A stretch of DNA of 64,000 nucleotides from Lepidurus packardi. Taxonomy: Eukaryota; Arthropoda; Branchiopoda; Notostraca; Triopsidae. Positions 18,010-29,613 of this stretch are shown here, piece by piece. A program made the position numbers and the translations under genes. The notes beneath the pieces are model-generated. The model ran no database searches, had not been told where the DNA came from, and worked only from the letters and a program-made list of their open reading frames with translations. The stretch lies in assembly GCA_023053545.1 (NCBI GenBank), contig JAKZAN010000002.1, positions 2,526,375 to 2,590,374 of the forward strand, given 5' to 3'. Every line of letters begins with the position of its first letter. Position 1 is the stretch's first letter.

Positions 18010-18979
18010 AACTTACCTAGTATTTCTTCCAAGTAAAATAAAAAACAACAATTTATAACTCACACCCTACAAAAGACAAGAAAAATCGGTAAAAGCGATT
18101 GCTCGCTGCCCTAAAATGTTGAATACCTGTTCTAAGCGATAGAGCGACTGTTCCCACACATTACTGTTAAGTAATCTGAATTTTTTCGCGCTTTTGTTCC
18201 GTTTTGAAAATAGTAATATTCGCGTACTTTGATGACACCGGCATTTCGGCGGGCGCGATACGCACCGTCCATCTGAGGAAATAAAAACGGACGGGTTTTC
18301 ATTTAAATACAGACACATAGAATGCAGAAACAGTAGAGAAAGGCATACAAAAACTAGCTTTAAGTACAAAACAATGAAATATACATGCTAATAAAGGAGC
18401 AGATTAACTTTTCATAGAATAAAATATTGTTTGCACTTTTAAGGAACAAAAGTGCATGTCAGCTATCAAGGTAAAATAGGGAGGCAATCCATATTATTGT
18501 TCTATTTTACGCTACTACATATACTTACTAGAAATACAGATGTAAGCATAAACTGTGCAGAAAACGACACATGTATTCAAAACATCAAATAAAAAAGGCC
18601 AATTTTTGGCGCGTATAACGGCTGAAGCTACTCTAATGATGGACGCTTAATCTAGATGGCGATGGCACATTTTATGGTGACAATTTGCAAATTCTACCAT
18701 AATCAGAATTGTAGATAAAAAGACTTAATTTCTTTAATTTTTTAACTGTAACATTGTATTTTTATTTCTTGAAATAGTGAGCTTACTAAATGTAAAACAA
18801 CAGTAAAAGATCGCCCCATCCTATGGTCATACTAAATAACAGCAGATGAAAAGTTACACACTGTTGGCAATTCACTGACTAGTATGACTTTCTTAACCAG
18901 CTGGATGCCGCTACGAAAACCGCCTGGACAACAGTAAGTTTATGCCCGAACGTGAAGTTAGCAAAAACCTTGCTTTAGC
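18010..18979. other. Intergenic region between U2 snRNA and SRP9
   Basis: It should contain the U2 promoter (minus side) and the SRP9 promoter (plus side). No coding sequence was recognised. A CTCF-like core (CTAGATGGCG) occurs at 18652-18661. Confidence 0.5.
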
Positions 18980-19333
18980 ATGACATATCTCAAGTCTTGG
19001 GAAGATTTTGAAAAAGCAGCAGAAAAGTTATACCTTGCAAATCCCAATAAGGTATGTTGTTAGCAAATTGTAATTGATATTCAGATTCACCAAAAATTTT
19101 ATTTTGCTTTTCCAGGTCAGGTTCACAACAAAATATCGTCACAATCTTGGAAAAGTAGTTTTAAAAATGACGGACGACGTAGTGGTAATTAAGAAAACAC
19201 TACGAATTTTGTGATACCATTACAGACTTTGTTTCCATAGTGCCTACAATACAAGACAGAAATCAGTCAAGACATGAAGAAACTCGACAAATTCCTCGGT
19301 AACCTCATGAGACATATGGTCTCCTCGGATTAA
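18980..19333 (+). CDS. SRP9: Signal recognition particle 9 kDa protein
   Basis: SRP9 pairs with SRP14 on the Alu domain of SRP RNA and mediates elongation arrest during targeting to the ER. Three exons give 78 residues: 18980-19051 (MTYLKSWEDFEKAAEKLYLA), 19116-19184 (VRFTTKYRHNLGKVVLKMTD) and 19241-19333 (CLQYKTEISQDMKKLDKF to HMVSSD). Introns are 64 and 56 bp with GT/AG ends. The motif order (W-E-F-AAE-LY, KVRF-KYRH, LKMTDD-V-CLQYKT, KKLDKF) is diagnostic and the length is close to the family's roughly 86. A poly(A) signal AATAAA follows near 19406. The gene is tail-to-tail with the TAF6-like gene, 94 bp apart. Confidence 0.95.
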
Positions 19334-19427
19334 AATGTTTGTGTATCTTTTTAAAATTTCAATGGGAACTTCGGGTATGCTTGGAAACTGTGTATCATTT
19401 TGTTCAATAAAATGTTCACCTTAGTGT

Positions 19428-21451
19428 TTAGATAACATAGAAAGGATGTTCGGTTCCTAGTTGAACACTTGAGCCTTTAGGCTGTCTACCGCTTGATCTC
19501 AGCGCCTTACTGAGCAAGTGAAGTGTACTGCAATTAGGATAATAACACGTTGCCGGTTTTCGCTGCGGAAACCTCGCTGTTGTCCCTCCCACATTCCATT
19601 CCATCGAGTGGTCTTTCAATGTACAAATTTCGAACCACTCTTTTAAAGGCAAAGGACACGTTGGCCTGGTTTTACGTACAAGCGGGTTCTGTTTTCGGAC
19701 CCAGTACTGCTTCTCGGTCAGGGGCCGTTCTTTGGGGCGTCCTTTCCTCTCCAAACCTTGGAAGACTTGGCACTGCAAAAAGGGCAAAGTTCCCAACTGA
19801 CTTTGTAAACGATCTCCAAAGCATTGACTCGCCATTGCGTACAATCTTCCAATTTGCTTTCCCGAATCTGAGGTGTCTTTCTGAACTTGGTACTGGCAGG
19901 CAGAATTCGATAAACTTTGACACAAACGCTGCATCTCAGTTTTGAAAAACCTTGAACATGCACGCTAGGAAAAATTAGGGTTACAATTAGCAGAAAACCT
20001 ATAAACGTAGTCTTTCCTTACTATAAGGTAATGTCCTGCGATTGCATCATCGTTATTTCCCATAGCCCAGGCCTGAATTAGCAGCGACAGTTCGGCCAAC
20101 AGTTTTGTATCTTCAACTCCTTTCGCCATGAGCGACAAAACCATAATAGCTTTGCATCGCTCTTCCAAAGGTTTGTGGTTATCGACTACTATGTCGTGCA
20201 GGTTATTAGAAATCGAAAGCACCAACACGCTATTTTCCCGGCAACGCAAAAGCATCTAAGAATGTGGAAAGGATTGTTTTTTAACCCACTTTACGAAACA
20301 GTATATACCTTCAGGAAAGAATGGCCGACCGAACAGGATATGTGATAGTCAATTGGCAATAATACCAGTTGCAACAAGCAAGGAAGTAAAACTTCACCCT
20401 ACATAATAATGCAAATCTATTTGAAAATGCGATTTTGTCCATTTCCTTTCTCAGTGCTCTTATCTTGTAAGATATTGCTATTAAGTACACTAGTTTACTT
20501 ACGTAAGGACTCATAGTACAAAAGTGATTAAGTAAAAGCGCTCGGATTGCTTGCGAAAGGCGACTAGCAATGCGCTCGTTTCGGATCTTCCCAGAAGAAC
20601 AAAGTTTCTGAAAACTTTGCACAAAAAGCGACAAAGTTAGGCCAAGCTTCGGATTCGTCTTCAGGTCTTCTAAACAAGCCTGACAAACGAAAAAATTACA
20701 TTACATGCCACAATTAAACCTTTTCGGTTACCAAAGACAGGTCTTCTCTATCATCCAAAAGGGCACGCAGACACTGCTGATGATAAGTTTTTTGAACATT
20801 TGAGATTTTGGGAATACCAGTTTTCTCTTTGCTTTTTTTCTCCGAACTGGCTTCATTATGAGTCTCTTTGGGACATTCTGCTGCAACCCATGTTGCTAAA
20901 GAAATAAACTTGAACAGAAGTTCATCTTAATATGATTTTTTTGTCAAACTACCTTCAAAAACAGGTTGCTGACAGAGCTCTACGTCCAAGTCAGGTGGAT
21001 TGCGCTCTTCGAAATCAACGGTGTTTTCAACCGGAACGCATACTTTAGCTTCTTTAACATAACAGTACACTGACGTAGAAGTACTTGAATAGCCAAATAT
21101 TTTCGGAAGGCCCAACTGTGTAAAAACTTGGTTTACATCGTCTCCATTTAGTTTCCTTCTTTTTGTATGTCGGAGAATTTGTCCACATTGCTAGAAAACA
21201 AAACATTAAGGACAGTTTCATTTTGTGGTAAAATTAATCGTTACATTTGCAATCTCGCGCAATCTGTAAGAAACATCTTCCGCTAATGAAATTGCAATTT
21301 CTTCAGGAATACTGGAATGGCCCGAGGCATCAGCAATTAATTTTATACTTTGTGGGGAAATCTGTGCAAATTTTTTCTCTTCTTTAGATACAGTCCGTCT
21401 TTGAGCACTCTGGGGTGTCTCCTTAAATCCGCTATTGATAGTACTTGCCAT
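19428..21451 (-). CDS. TAF6L: TAF6-like protein (probable SAGA subunit TAF6L)
   Basis: The protein starts at 21451 with an N-terminal tail and then a histone fold: ISPQSIKLIADASGHS and EEIAISLAEDVSYRLREIAN, spliced (donor GTAACG) to CGQILRHTKRRKLNGDDVNQ. The AEDVSYRLRE and HTKRRKL segments are hallmarks of TAF6 family histone folds that pair with TAF9. A second conserved part (from about 20890 leftwards) resembles the TAF6 HEAT-repeat region, with ISNVQKTYHQQCLRALLDD and ACLEDLKTNPKLGLTLSLF. The last exon ends at 19428 and is poorly conserved. The divergent middle argues for TAF6L, the SAGA paralogue, over canonical TFIID TAF6. This is an inference and needs a tree. Exon joints in the right half were read; the 3' ones are approximate. 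Confidence 0.78.
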
Positions 21452-21570
21452 AATTTTAACTACTGGTATATCCTACCTAAGTTGTTATACAGATTTGAGT
21501 TGACCACAGCAAAAATCAAAACAATAACACGAGTTTTTTGCCATCTACTAGCGCTCTTGGTTACTTCTGC

Positions 21571-21579
21571 GGCGTGAGC
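21571..21579 (+). repeat. Left target-site duplication of the 589 bp MITE
   Basis: GGCGTGAGC is repeated exactly at 22170-22178, flanking the element. Confidence 0.75.
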
Positions 21580-21580
21580 C

Positions 21581-22169
21581 TTACATCATATATACTATAG
21601 ATAGGACATGGCTACTGCGGTGCGTACGTAAAGGGTGGCGCAGCCGTAGATTTGGCCATAGCAATGGCGCTTTTCGTTTACGATCAGTGTTTCCATGGTT
21701 CGGCTTTTGTAGCGCTTGGTTCAAATAATGTTTAGGATTCTCTGAGAAAAAATGGTGCAAAAGTGAACTTTCCCAGGTTATAAGAAAAGAGAGGAAAAAG
21801 GGAAGAATATAGCCTTTGATATTAACTTTATATTTTTTTTTTATAAATAATTGTTTCGAACAGGTATCCATGGCCTAACGTAGAATTGCTTGGACAATGG
21901 AAAAAGGTTGTAGGGAATCCGAGTTCAAAACGAAGTCAAAGGATTTGTTCAGCCTATTTTTTTCCGTGTGAACTTATTCACAGTAATGTCAAACAGTTTT
22001 ATACCACGAATTAGCGTATACGACGAAAGGAATTATGTGGCATGCGTGCCCCTGGCAAAGTTTCATAAAGCGCTCCTAGATTTGGCCACAACAATGGCGG
22101 CTGAGTTTGAGTTAAGTCGAGCACAGCCGTCCACATAGCCATTCCCTATCTATAGTATATATGATCTAA
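21581..22169. mobile_element. Non-autonomous DNA transposon (MITE), Mutator-like by TSD length
   Basis: The ends are inverted repeats. The left end reads TTACATCATATATACTATAG and the right end, reverse-complemented, reads TTAGATCATATATACTATAG. Both continue GATAGG and then a related ATGGCTA. A 9 bp direct repeat (GGCGTGAGC, with a tenth position C/T) flanks it, which fits Mutator-like elements (9-10 bp). It has no coding capacity. A subterminal motif TAGATTTGGCCA recurs near both ends. It sits between the divergent TAF6-like and Mocs2 genes, so it may have separated a formerly tighter bidirectional promoter. The superfamily assignment is inference from duplication length only. Confidence 0.75.
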
Positions 22170-22178
22170 GGCGTGAGC
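22170..22178 (+). repeat. Right target-site duplication of the 589 bp MITE
   Basis: GGCGTGAGC, identical to 21571-21579. Confidence 0.75.
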
Positions 22179-22453
22179 TCAAGTTAAAACTACAGCTTTC
22201 ATTGGTCCTTGGCCTTGGCCAACTCATTGCAACTCCCCTAAAGGCAGCTCTCATCGTAGATTTCACATGTATTTGAACAATCGGCATAGTGATAAATTTT
22301 TACACTAGCTTAGCTACATTTTTCACCTTGAATTGACCTCTAGGTCGAAAGATTCCAAGGAACCAGTCATTCTTCATTCGTTGGCTTCGCTGAAACTGTT
22401 GTGACAATTCTTTCTAGCGATCTTTAGCTTCACAAAGTTGGGCGGCTCATCAC

Positions 22454-22732
22454 ATGGCCGGTAGTGAAGTCACGCTTCGGGTTTTGTTTTTCGCCAAGGC
22501 TCGAGAATTAATTGGGCATAAAGAAGCCGCCTTAGTTATCACCAAAGCGAAGTCCGGGGTTTATTCGCGAGAAGAGTTGTTAGAATTGCTCTTGCAAACG
22601 TACCCCATTCTTACACCGATTGCGGGTTCTATTGTTTTAGCGTTCAAGCAAGAGTATCTTGATCAAAACGCCACTGTTAAAATCAACGAAGGAGACGAGC
22701 TCGCTGTCATTCCCCCGCTAAGTGGAGGCTAG
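22454..22732 (+). CDS. Mocs2A: Molybdopterin synthase small (sulfur carrier) subunit
   Basis: This MoaD-type ubiquitin-fold protein carries the thiocarboxylate sulfur for molybdopterin synthesis in the cytosol. It is 92 residues, uninterrupted, with the typical start VTLRVLFFAKARELIG, the ALVITK and ELLELLLQTYP segments, a central INEGDELAVIPPLSGG and the essential C-terminal Gly-Gly. It is the first cistron of a bicistronic message: its TAG stop (22730-22732) is followed after 5 bases by the ATG of Mocs2B, with no room for a splice site between them. Translation of the second cistron must therefore use leaky scanning or reinitiation, as known for MOCS2 in animals. Confidence 0.95.
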   Translation: MAGSEVTLRVLFFAKARELIGHKEAALVITKAKSGVYSREELLELLLQTYPILTPIAGSIVLAFKQEYLDQNATVKINEGDELAVIPPLSGG

Positions 22733-22737
22733 AAAAG

Positions 22738-24361
22738 ATGGATTTAATCAAACTGACGCACGAAAAACTGGATGTTGGGAAAATTAGTGACGAAGTCACT
22801 TGCAGTTCGACGGGGGCTGTTTCTATCTTCGTTGGTACCACCAGGGATCATTTTGAGGGGAAAGAAGTGATTTTTGTATATTTTTCATCTGGAGTGTAGT
22901 TTTAACTCACATTTTATTACCACTAGGTCGTAAAACTTGAATACGAAGCATATAATGGAATGGCCGAAAAGGAGATGAATAAATTATGTGGGGAAATTCG
23001 AGAGAAGTGGCCTGTTAAGAACATAGCCATTTGTCACCGGTAATTACATCCTAATTCTCAGCTCCGACACTAACCTACTTTTGGGTAAGATTGGGGGACG
23101 TTCCGACCAAAGAAGCCAGCGTTGTTATAGCCATTTCTTCCGAACATCGTACAGAATCGTTGCAGGCTGTTCAATGGACCATTGACACGTTAAAATCCCG
23201 CATTCCCATATGGAAGAAGGAAGTTTATAAAGCAGGTCAAGGGGAATGGAAGTCTAACAAAGAATGCGCCTGGTCAAGTAACGAATCGTGATGACTTGTC
23301 GTTTTTTCATAGTATATAGCTGTCCTTACATAATTGGCAGCTTTTTTTTTAGTCAACTTAGACACGTCTAACACTTTTATAAGCGTTAATATGTTTCTTT
23401 AAAAGTCTACGAAGCATGTTGAGAAATAAATCTGTTTTTGGTACGGGAAATCCATGTGCCTTCTTAAACGCCAGCTGTCATTAATTAGTGTAATTCCTTA
23501 CAGGTAGAACGGGAAATATGAAACAAGAAGATGTAAACTATATACAAGTTAACGCCTCTAATCAAGAAGTAAAAGCTCTACACGCATTAATATCACATTA
23601 CGGCTAAGTAAGCTTTTCTAGATTGAACGTAGAATTGCGGCATTTGTGGAACGTAAACGTCAAGAGAACGATATAACCAATGTGCGGGAGTTTTGCAGTC
23701 GGTTTAGTGAACAGGGACCTGTTGCTAATACTTGTGCCCGTACTGATGCTGTTCTCGTTAGTAGAAAAGACAGCAAGAGTCACTTGAGAGGTAAAACTTT
23801 CGAAGTAAATGGAATATTTCACTAATGGTGTTTTATTTGTTAAAGTTTCCCGTGTTGTGAACACATGGGGACCCCAAACCTGTGGCGTTGATCCTGGTTC
23901 AATCCCAGTTAATACTAATCTCCCCCTAAAAACTGAAAAACTTCCCTCAAAAGAGCCTTATTTGCCTGTTGCTATTGAAGCAAGGCTAAAATGCATTGAG
24001 GAAAGCAGTGGGGTTTTGTTACAAGAGGGCAAACCAGTCCCGAAACACATTTACGCAAGATTGAAAAAGTTAGAAGATAGATTGCTCTTTCTGGAATCCC
24101 TCTCGCCTGAATATTTTGCCGGGGTATTTGTAATTACACTCATACTTTCATAACATTTCTAACTAATTTAATTGATCTCTAGGATCTTGTGCATATTACG
24201 AGTCGGACGCAAGAAAAACGAAAAGTATGTTTGCAAAATCGAGTTGAAACTGAAACAATTTAAAATGTAATTGTTTATAGGCAATTGATGTGTCCGAATT
24301 GGATTTACGAATGGCTGCACTGAAAAAGAAATTGAGAGTCAAGCAGGAATTACAAGAATAG
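22738..24361 (+). CDS. Mocs2B: Molybdopterin synthase catalytic subunit fused to an MBIP domain
   Basis: The MoaE-type part transfers two sulfurs to precursor Z. It is built from exons 22738-22866 ([26 protein letters not shown]), 22927-23039 ([24 protein letters not shown]) and 23090 onward ([31 protein letters not shown]). If the last exon is read through, translation stops at 23291 (147 aa, MOCS2B only). If intron 23278-23503 (GTAACG...TTACAG) is removed, the frame stays open through exons 23504-23568, 23622-23790, 23846-24123, 24183-24224 and 24281-24361. That gives 354 aa with an MBIP/ATAC-type region ([65 protein letters not shown]) and a C-terminal coiled coil. All phases close. Drosophila Mocs2B is, to my knowledge, a similar fusion and belongs to the ATAC histone acetyltransferase complex. 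Confidence 0.9.
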
Positions 24362-24456
24362 GTAATAAGTTCACAAGTATTTGAATTATGGACTGATTTT
24401 TCTTTTTTTCTTCTTTTTATTCCTCGCTACGCACTTTTAAACATTCAACAGTTTGA

Positions 24457-26282
24457 TCACTCACTCTCAGCTTCGCGTTTTACAAGTCCTTGATGACGAC
24501 ATTCCGGGAACTTTTCTGTCAGGAAACTCACTTGTTCACCATACTCTGCCCGCAACTGAATGCGCACCTAGAAAAATTAGTTAATAAAGGATCAAACGAA
24601 TGACATTCAAGAAACAGATGGAAACTTACATTATGATGGTTTCGATGATGAATGGTTCTTCGTATTCTTCGGTCCCAAGAGGGTAATAGTTCATAAAAGG
24701 GTGGACGTTTGACCTTTTTCAATGGAACTTTATTGTCCATTACGCACTAGAATCCAAAGAATATTATATATACAGTAACAACACAAAACGGAATTATTTA
24801 CCAAGTTGAAATCTAGGACTTCCCTAGGGCTGATTTCTGCCAAGGTACGGCAGGTATCAGTCGGCGAAGCCACAACTGTAGGGAAGTTATCATTTTCTTT
24901 GCTGAACTCCACCACATGCAACTTTTTTTCTTCAGCTAATTTGTTAAACGTTTTCTATCGCGAAATTCAATTATTGTGAAAACCGGGTACATAAGTAATT
25001 ACGCAATTACTTGTTGTAACAAGCCCAGGAAGAAAGCCTTGCAGACGTGTTGAAGATTAGTAGAACCTTCCACTTTGGCATACAGATCTTTGATACCGAT
25101 CACTTCACATATGGTTTTAATGGCGCGATGGCAAACCAAACCGTAGCCTTCTGGTTTTTTCTCAACGAAAATCTTGGACCGACCAAATTGGGTAAAGAAA
25201 TCGTGATACACTAGAAAAAAACGGATAAAATCTACTGTCAAAGTACTAAAGTTACCTGTATGTTCCCTGTAACGTTCTACGTAAATCAGCTTCTGAGCAG
25301 CGCGATTTTTTGCTTTGCGCGTAGCAGCAGTTCCCATTGGTGCTTTGCCAACTGCAAAACCACCCAAACCTTGTCCATTGCCGGTGATAACGAACGCGCT
25401 CATGCGCCGCTTTCTTCCAAAGTTAGCTTTCATGTTGAATACAGATTTAAGCTACACGACAATGGTTAGAGCCATCCAATATACTAAAAGGAGTACCAGT
25501 TTACCTCGAGCACTTTTGTGTCGAATCCCTCAAATGTTTCTTCGCCAACGGGTTCCGGGGGGCCCACGCTTCGACCAGGCATTTTTACTCCGGACCAACC
25601 GCGTTCGATTGGGGACAACCGTAATGGTCTAAAAGTACCCATAGAGTCTCGCATTTTGATCAACTTCGCTTCTCTCTCTGGGTCATCAGGTAGTTTTTGT
25701 TGACGGACAACTTCTCTGCCTTGGATAATTGGGGCGTTCAAACCAGGCCACAGCATGTTCGACTTGCCTGCAAAGCCGAACCACACGTATTAATGTGCCA
25801 AACGGAAACTTTTAATTTTCATTGATTTACCAAGGCCAATGGTTTGGCCTCTATTAAGATTCTTCGCCATTTTCCTTCCAACGCCTTTTCCACGTCCTCT
25901 CTTTTTGCCGGCATTGCTAACGCTGGTTACACCTTTCCATATCTCATCCGCAGTCACTAATAACATAATAACGGTTAGCTTTGGTTTATACGATATAACG
26001 CTAAAGGATATTTACATTTGTTGAAGAAGCTAGTATTTCGTACTGAAATCAAAAGGGGGGGTCTTGTGATTTTACTTCCGCTAGCACCACTACCATTAGG
26101 AACTGGGTAAGATTGAAACGTGTGTGTAGTTTTGGTGGCGGAACTTAAATGAACACAACCTAAGCGGATATTCTATTTCAGTCGGATTACTCTAAGTACT
26201 TAAATTACTTACTTTGTGCACAATATTTTTGGTAGCTTGAGAGGTTATTGGGCCTCGTTAAATACCGCAAAATTGCAGCCAT
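24457..26282 (-). CDS. mRpS5: Mitochondrial small ribosomal subunit protein S5
   Basis: This is a uS5m component of the mitoribosome. Exon 1 (26213-26282, MAAILRYLTRPNNLSS) looks like a mitochondrial presequence, with donor GTAAGT. Splicing in phase gives IRNTSFFNKLTADEIWKG, matching the FFxKLTADELWKG hallmark of MRPS5. Next come a basic stretch KKRGRGKGVGRKM and NLNRGQTIGLGKSNMLWPGL. The S5 double-stranded-RNA-binding fold (SAFVITGNGQGLGGFAVGKA) and S5 C-terminal domain (KPEGYGLVCHRAIKTICEVI, GIKDLYAKVEGSTN) follow. The C-terminal extension ends at a TGA (24459-24457). The start was chosen because it begins a short exon with a targeting-like sequence that splices in frame. A longer open frame on the same strand to 26595 is in a different frame. 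It is tail-to-tail with Mocs2, 95 bp apart. Confidence 0.93.
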
Positions 26283-26863
26283 ATTTCCAAGTGTTGTTTA
26301 CAAAATCTGAAGCCCGCCTCCTTTGTGGGCAAGCGATTGCCATGAAAGTGCGTCCTGATTGGTTAAGTATGGTGGCGAAGCTTGGAACTTCAGAGCATGT
26401 AAACTTATAAATCAAACCAGTCATAAACAAACTACCTACAGAAAACCCCAAGTGATATGATGCTCTTAGATGTCTTGCATCAGCTGATATCTTGGCCCGC
26501 ATGTATACTGTATTTGATATTGTAAAGGAAAGAAGGCACTTGATTGGATTTTCGAGCCGAGTCGGCGAGTGAAAAGCCGAATTATCGAACGCCATTTTAT
26601 GTATTTATGACTTACAATACACTAATATTTTCTTAGCGAGATTAATGTGGTACGTGATGCAGAATTATTTTTCAAATTGACTCATTATAGCTCAAGTTAT
26701 TCGACGAAGGTTATGTACACGTTTGCCTTCACAAATATACTGAGGCGTTTTTATAATGTGGAAAATTGCTTTTTCCTCTGCGCTCGAAAACAAAAGCTCA
26801 AGTATGAGCGGAAAACAGTTGTATTCAAATCCAAGATACAAAGCCCAAACAAAGCGTAACGCA

Positions 26864-29420
26864 TTAGCCAACGAGATTTTCTTGAGACTCCCGCTGAGTT
26901 TCGCAAGTAGAAGTTTCATTGCTTCCTCTAGCTCGAATACTGCTTGGAATGTAGGACATAGTTGCAGGATATGGCGTCGGAGCTGGTGTTGAAGCCAGAG
27001 ACGCGCTCAACTCGCACTGATCCAACAAACGTAATAACTCCTCTGGTGTCGGTCCACCGGATGTTCGCGTGGCTATATTCCAAATTCTAGTACTTAACAA
27101 ATTTAAAAAACAAAAGATCTCTTACCTGGTTCTCCTTTCCCAGCCAAATCCAATGCAGTGGTCAAATCCCATATTTGCACAGCTCCATTGCTATGACCCG
27201 TAAAAAGAAACCTCCTCGGTCGAGATCCCATTCGACTGGATCCCTCGCATTCATGGACCCAATATGAGGTGATCATAGTTCCATCCACGGACTTAATAAT
27301 ACAGACGCGCTTTCCAGTAGACGCCAAACGTACGAATAACTGATCGGTTTCGGGGACAACTTTCTGTATAAATAACTGCTCGTCATCTTGCTCCCCGTAA
27401 GGTCCTACAAGACAAGCCCTCTTTTAGTTATTTTTTTGTATCTAAAGCAAGACAAGTATACCACAGTCATTCCCAGGCAATGCAGCAGCAACAGACGATT
27501 CTGCTTCGTCTAATGCAATAATCTTAAAAGACGCTACGGGTGTAGAGCCTGGCTGAGTTGATATCATGCCACGGAATCTTGTCACGCTCCAAGTTCGAAC
27601 ATGATTATACTCGCTGCAAACGGAAACCAAATACTTCTCAGACAAACGAACCTTAAACGAAAAAATAAAATATACATACAAAGAGCTAATAATTGACACA
27701 CACCTTGATCAGGGGACTGCGATGTGCAGTGAAAGTTTGCAACAAATGGGGACCATGCCCAACATATTCGGGGTGCTGTACAATAATACGGACTGTGCCT
27801 GCACTAGTTCCGTATGCAATCTCAACAAAATTACTACCCACAACGTTAGGTGCACCTGCAGAATTGGAACAGAGAATATAATTAAAACAGGGAAGAAATG
27901 GAAGGGATTTTACTTGATCTTGGGTTTAAGTAAACGGAAATAGCAGTTATGCTGTCATGAGAAGGATCCCGGTAAAGCTCAGTTACGAGAAGGTCATTGT
28001 CTTTCATTCGCAATGGAAATTTTTGCATATCAATATAACAAATTGCTCCATTAGCGCAACCCAGCAAAAGGAGAGTTCCTGCTGTGTCATAACTAATTAT
28101 AGGCGAAACATCTTGAATCTGCCAGTGCTGGGTCATGGCGTGCCACACACCAATCTTGCCTATCGGAGGCCTGGACAAGGCCACTAATTGACTCCCAATG
28201 AAAAACAAAGATTCCACAGCAACATTTAGGTTAAAGGTGCCTACAATTGTCTTCATTAGCCTTTTGAAGCACAAGGAAACTAATTTTAAGTACCGATATC
28301 CGCTTTAGTACCGTTGTCGGAAATGCCCCATAGACTAACATTAGGCCCACACGCCACTGCAACCATTTTTGCAATTGTTAAACCTTGCTCGTTCGCAGCA
28401 GCTAAAGGAGGACCCATTTTGCCATTGATGGCCACACGATCTACGTGACCTTCCAAATGAGGCGAAATAAAAATCAATTTCCAGCCTCCTGAATCTTTCT
28501 GCCTAAAGACGGCTTTTTTTATCAACTCAAAACGTTAGCAGAATTCAACTTTACTTGAAGCAACAGATTACATGGTGGTAGGCTACGAGAATCCAGTTAT
28601 TATGAGCTTTTATTATCTGTACTTGGAGCGGATCAATGCCACGAACTAAGGAAAAGATAAACTGAGTTGGGATTTCTGAGTTTTAGGGTGAATGTCGTTT
28701 GAAATTACCGCCTTGCAAGCCGCCCAACATGGAAGCTAGCTGCTGTTTTACGGTCCGGCTTATGTCTCCTACGCTATTACGGGCAAATCTCACGTCAAAG
28801 GATGACGATCGTGAGAGACAGCTTCTAATAGACGCTAAACCTCGGTTAGCTGCAAAAGACGAGCTTCGCGAGTGACTAGATTCACCTTCTCCCTGGGCAA
28901 TACCCAGGCAAGATTGGGACTCATGTTCTTGAGGCGGTGACGGAATGGCTAGGTAAGTGCAAGTGAAACTTAGGAAGGCGGTTACAAATTTAGAATAATA
29001 ATACCTGGGGGACTCAAGTAGCCATAGAACAGCACATCCCCACAACAAGACGTGTTGATATCTTCTACTAAGCAAAGTCGCCGAACTAATGGCGTTATGC
29101 CATAGAAATCTGCTTCATGCCTTAAAGCTCGTGCCGCTTCGTATTCCAAAACGTTAATTTCTTTGGTTCGTAAGTAGTTCAGTATATGAGAAAATAAAGT
29201 CGGATCTCGGTCAACGAATATAGCCCCTGTATCGTCGTGAAGGGTAGAAATCCTCCCGCTCAACATAGCGGTGAAAAATGTGTCGGGTATCCATGTTAAA
29301 GTTTGTTTCGAGGTGCCAAATCTATAACATATTTAGTGATAAGACCAGATTCAGCTTATACATATTCACATGTTACCTGGTTCCGCCAACGTTCAGATAG
29401 ACTATGTCACTAGTTTGCAT
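26864..29420 (-). CDS. KCTD3: BTB/POZ protein of the KCTD3/SHKBP1 family
   Basis: This family has an N-terminal BTB (T1-type) domain followed by a WD40-like propeller and acts as adaptor or trafficking partner (HCN3 for KCTD3, SH3KBP1 for SHKBP1). Exon 1 (ATG at 29420) gives [15 protein letters not shown]. The next exon gives [36 protein letters not shown] and [14 protein letters not shown], which is an unmistakable KCTD BTB. A serine-rich linker follows ([19 protein letters not shown]). The propeller includes [93 protein letters not shown] and [20 protein letters not shown]. The tail carries [18 protein letters not shown] and ends near 26864. Vertebrates have two paralogues and arthropods usually one, so the symbol is approximate. 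Confidence 0.92.
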
Positions 29421-29607
29421 ATCCCGGACTCTTTTACTTCCCCGTTGTTTATACCCGTATGCAAATTTGTTTTGCGTTACAGTATCCTTTCGAATGACCA
29501 ATCAAAGTTTTGAACCATGAACCATAACAATGTTGCTAATGGTACATCCGGAAGCGCGGTGGCGCTGCTGTTTTACTCCAATGTGTAAGGGTGCTGGTTC
29601 TTCAGGG

Positions 29608-29613
29608 GCATTC
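29608..29613 (+). repeat. Left 6 bp target duplication of the outer transposon copy
   Basis: GCATTC, repeated at 31572-31577 immediately outside the opposite end of the element. Confidence 0.85.

Noticed and set aside
26245..26595. 116-codon minus-strand frame starting MAFDNSAFHS as N-terminus of mRpS5
   Set aside because: A shorter frame starting at 26282 splices in phase into the conserved FFNKLTADEIWKG exon and gives a typical mitochondrial leader. The longer frame does not connect.
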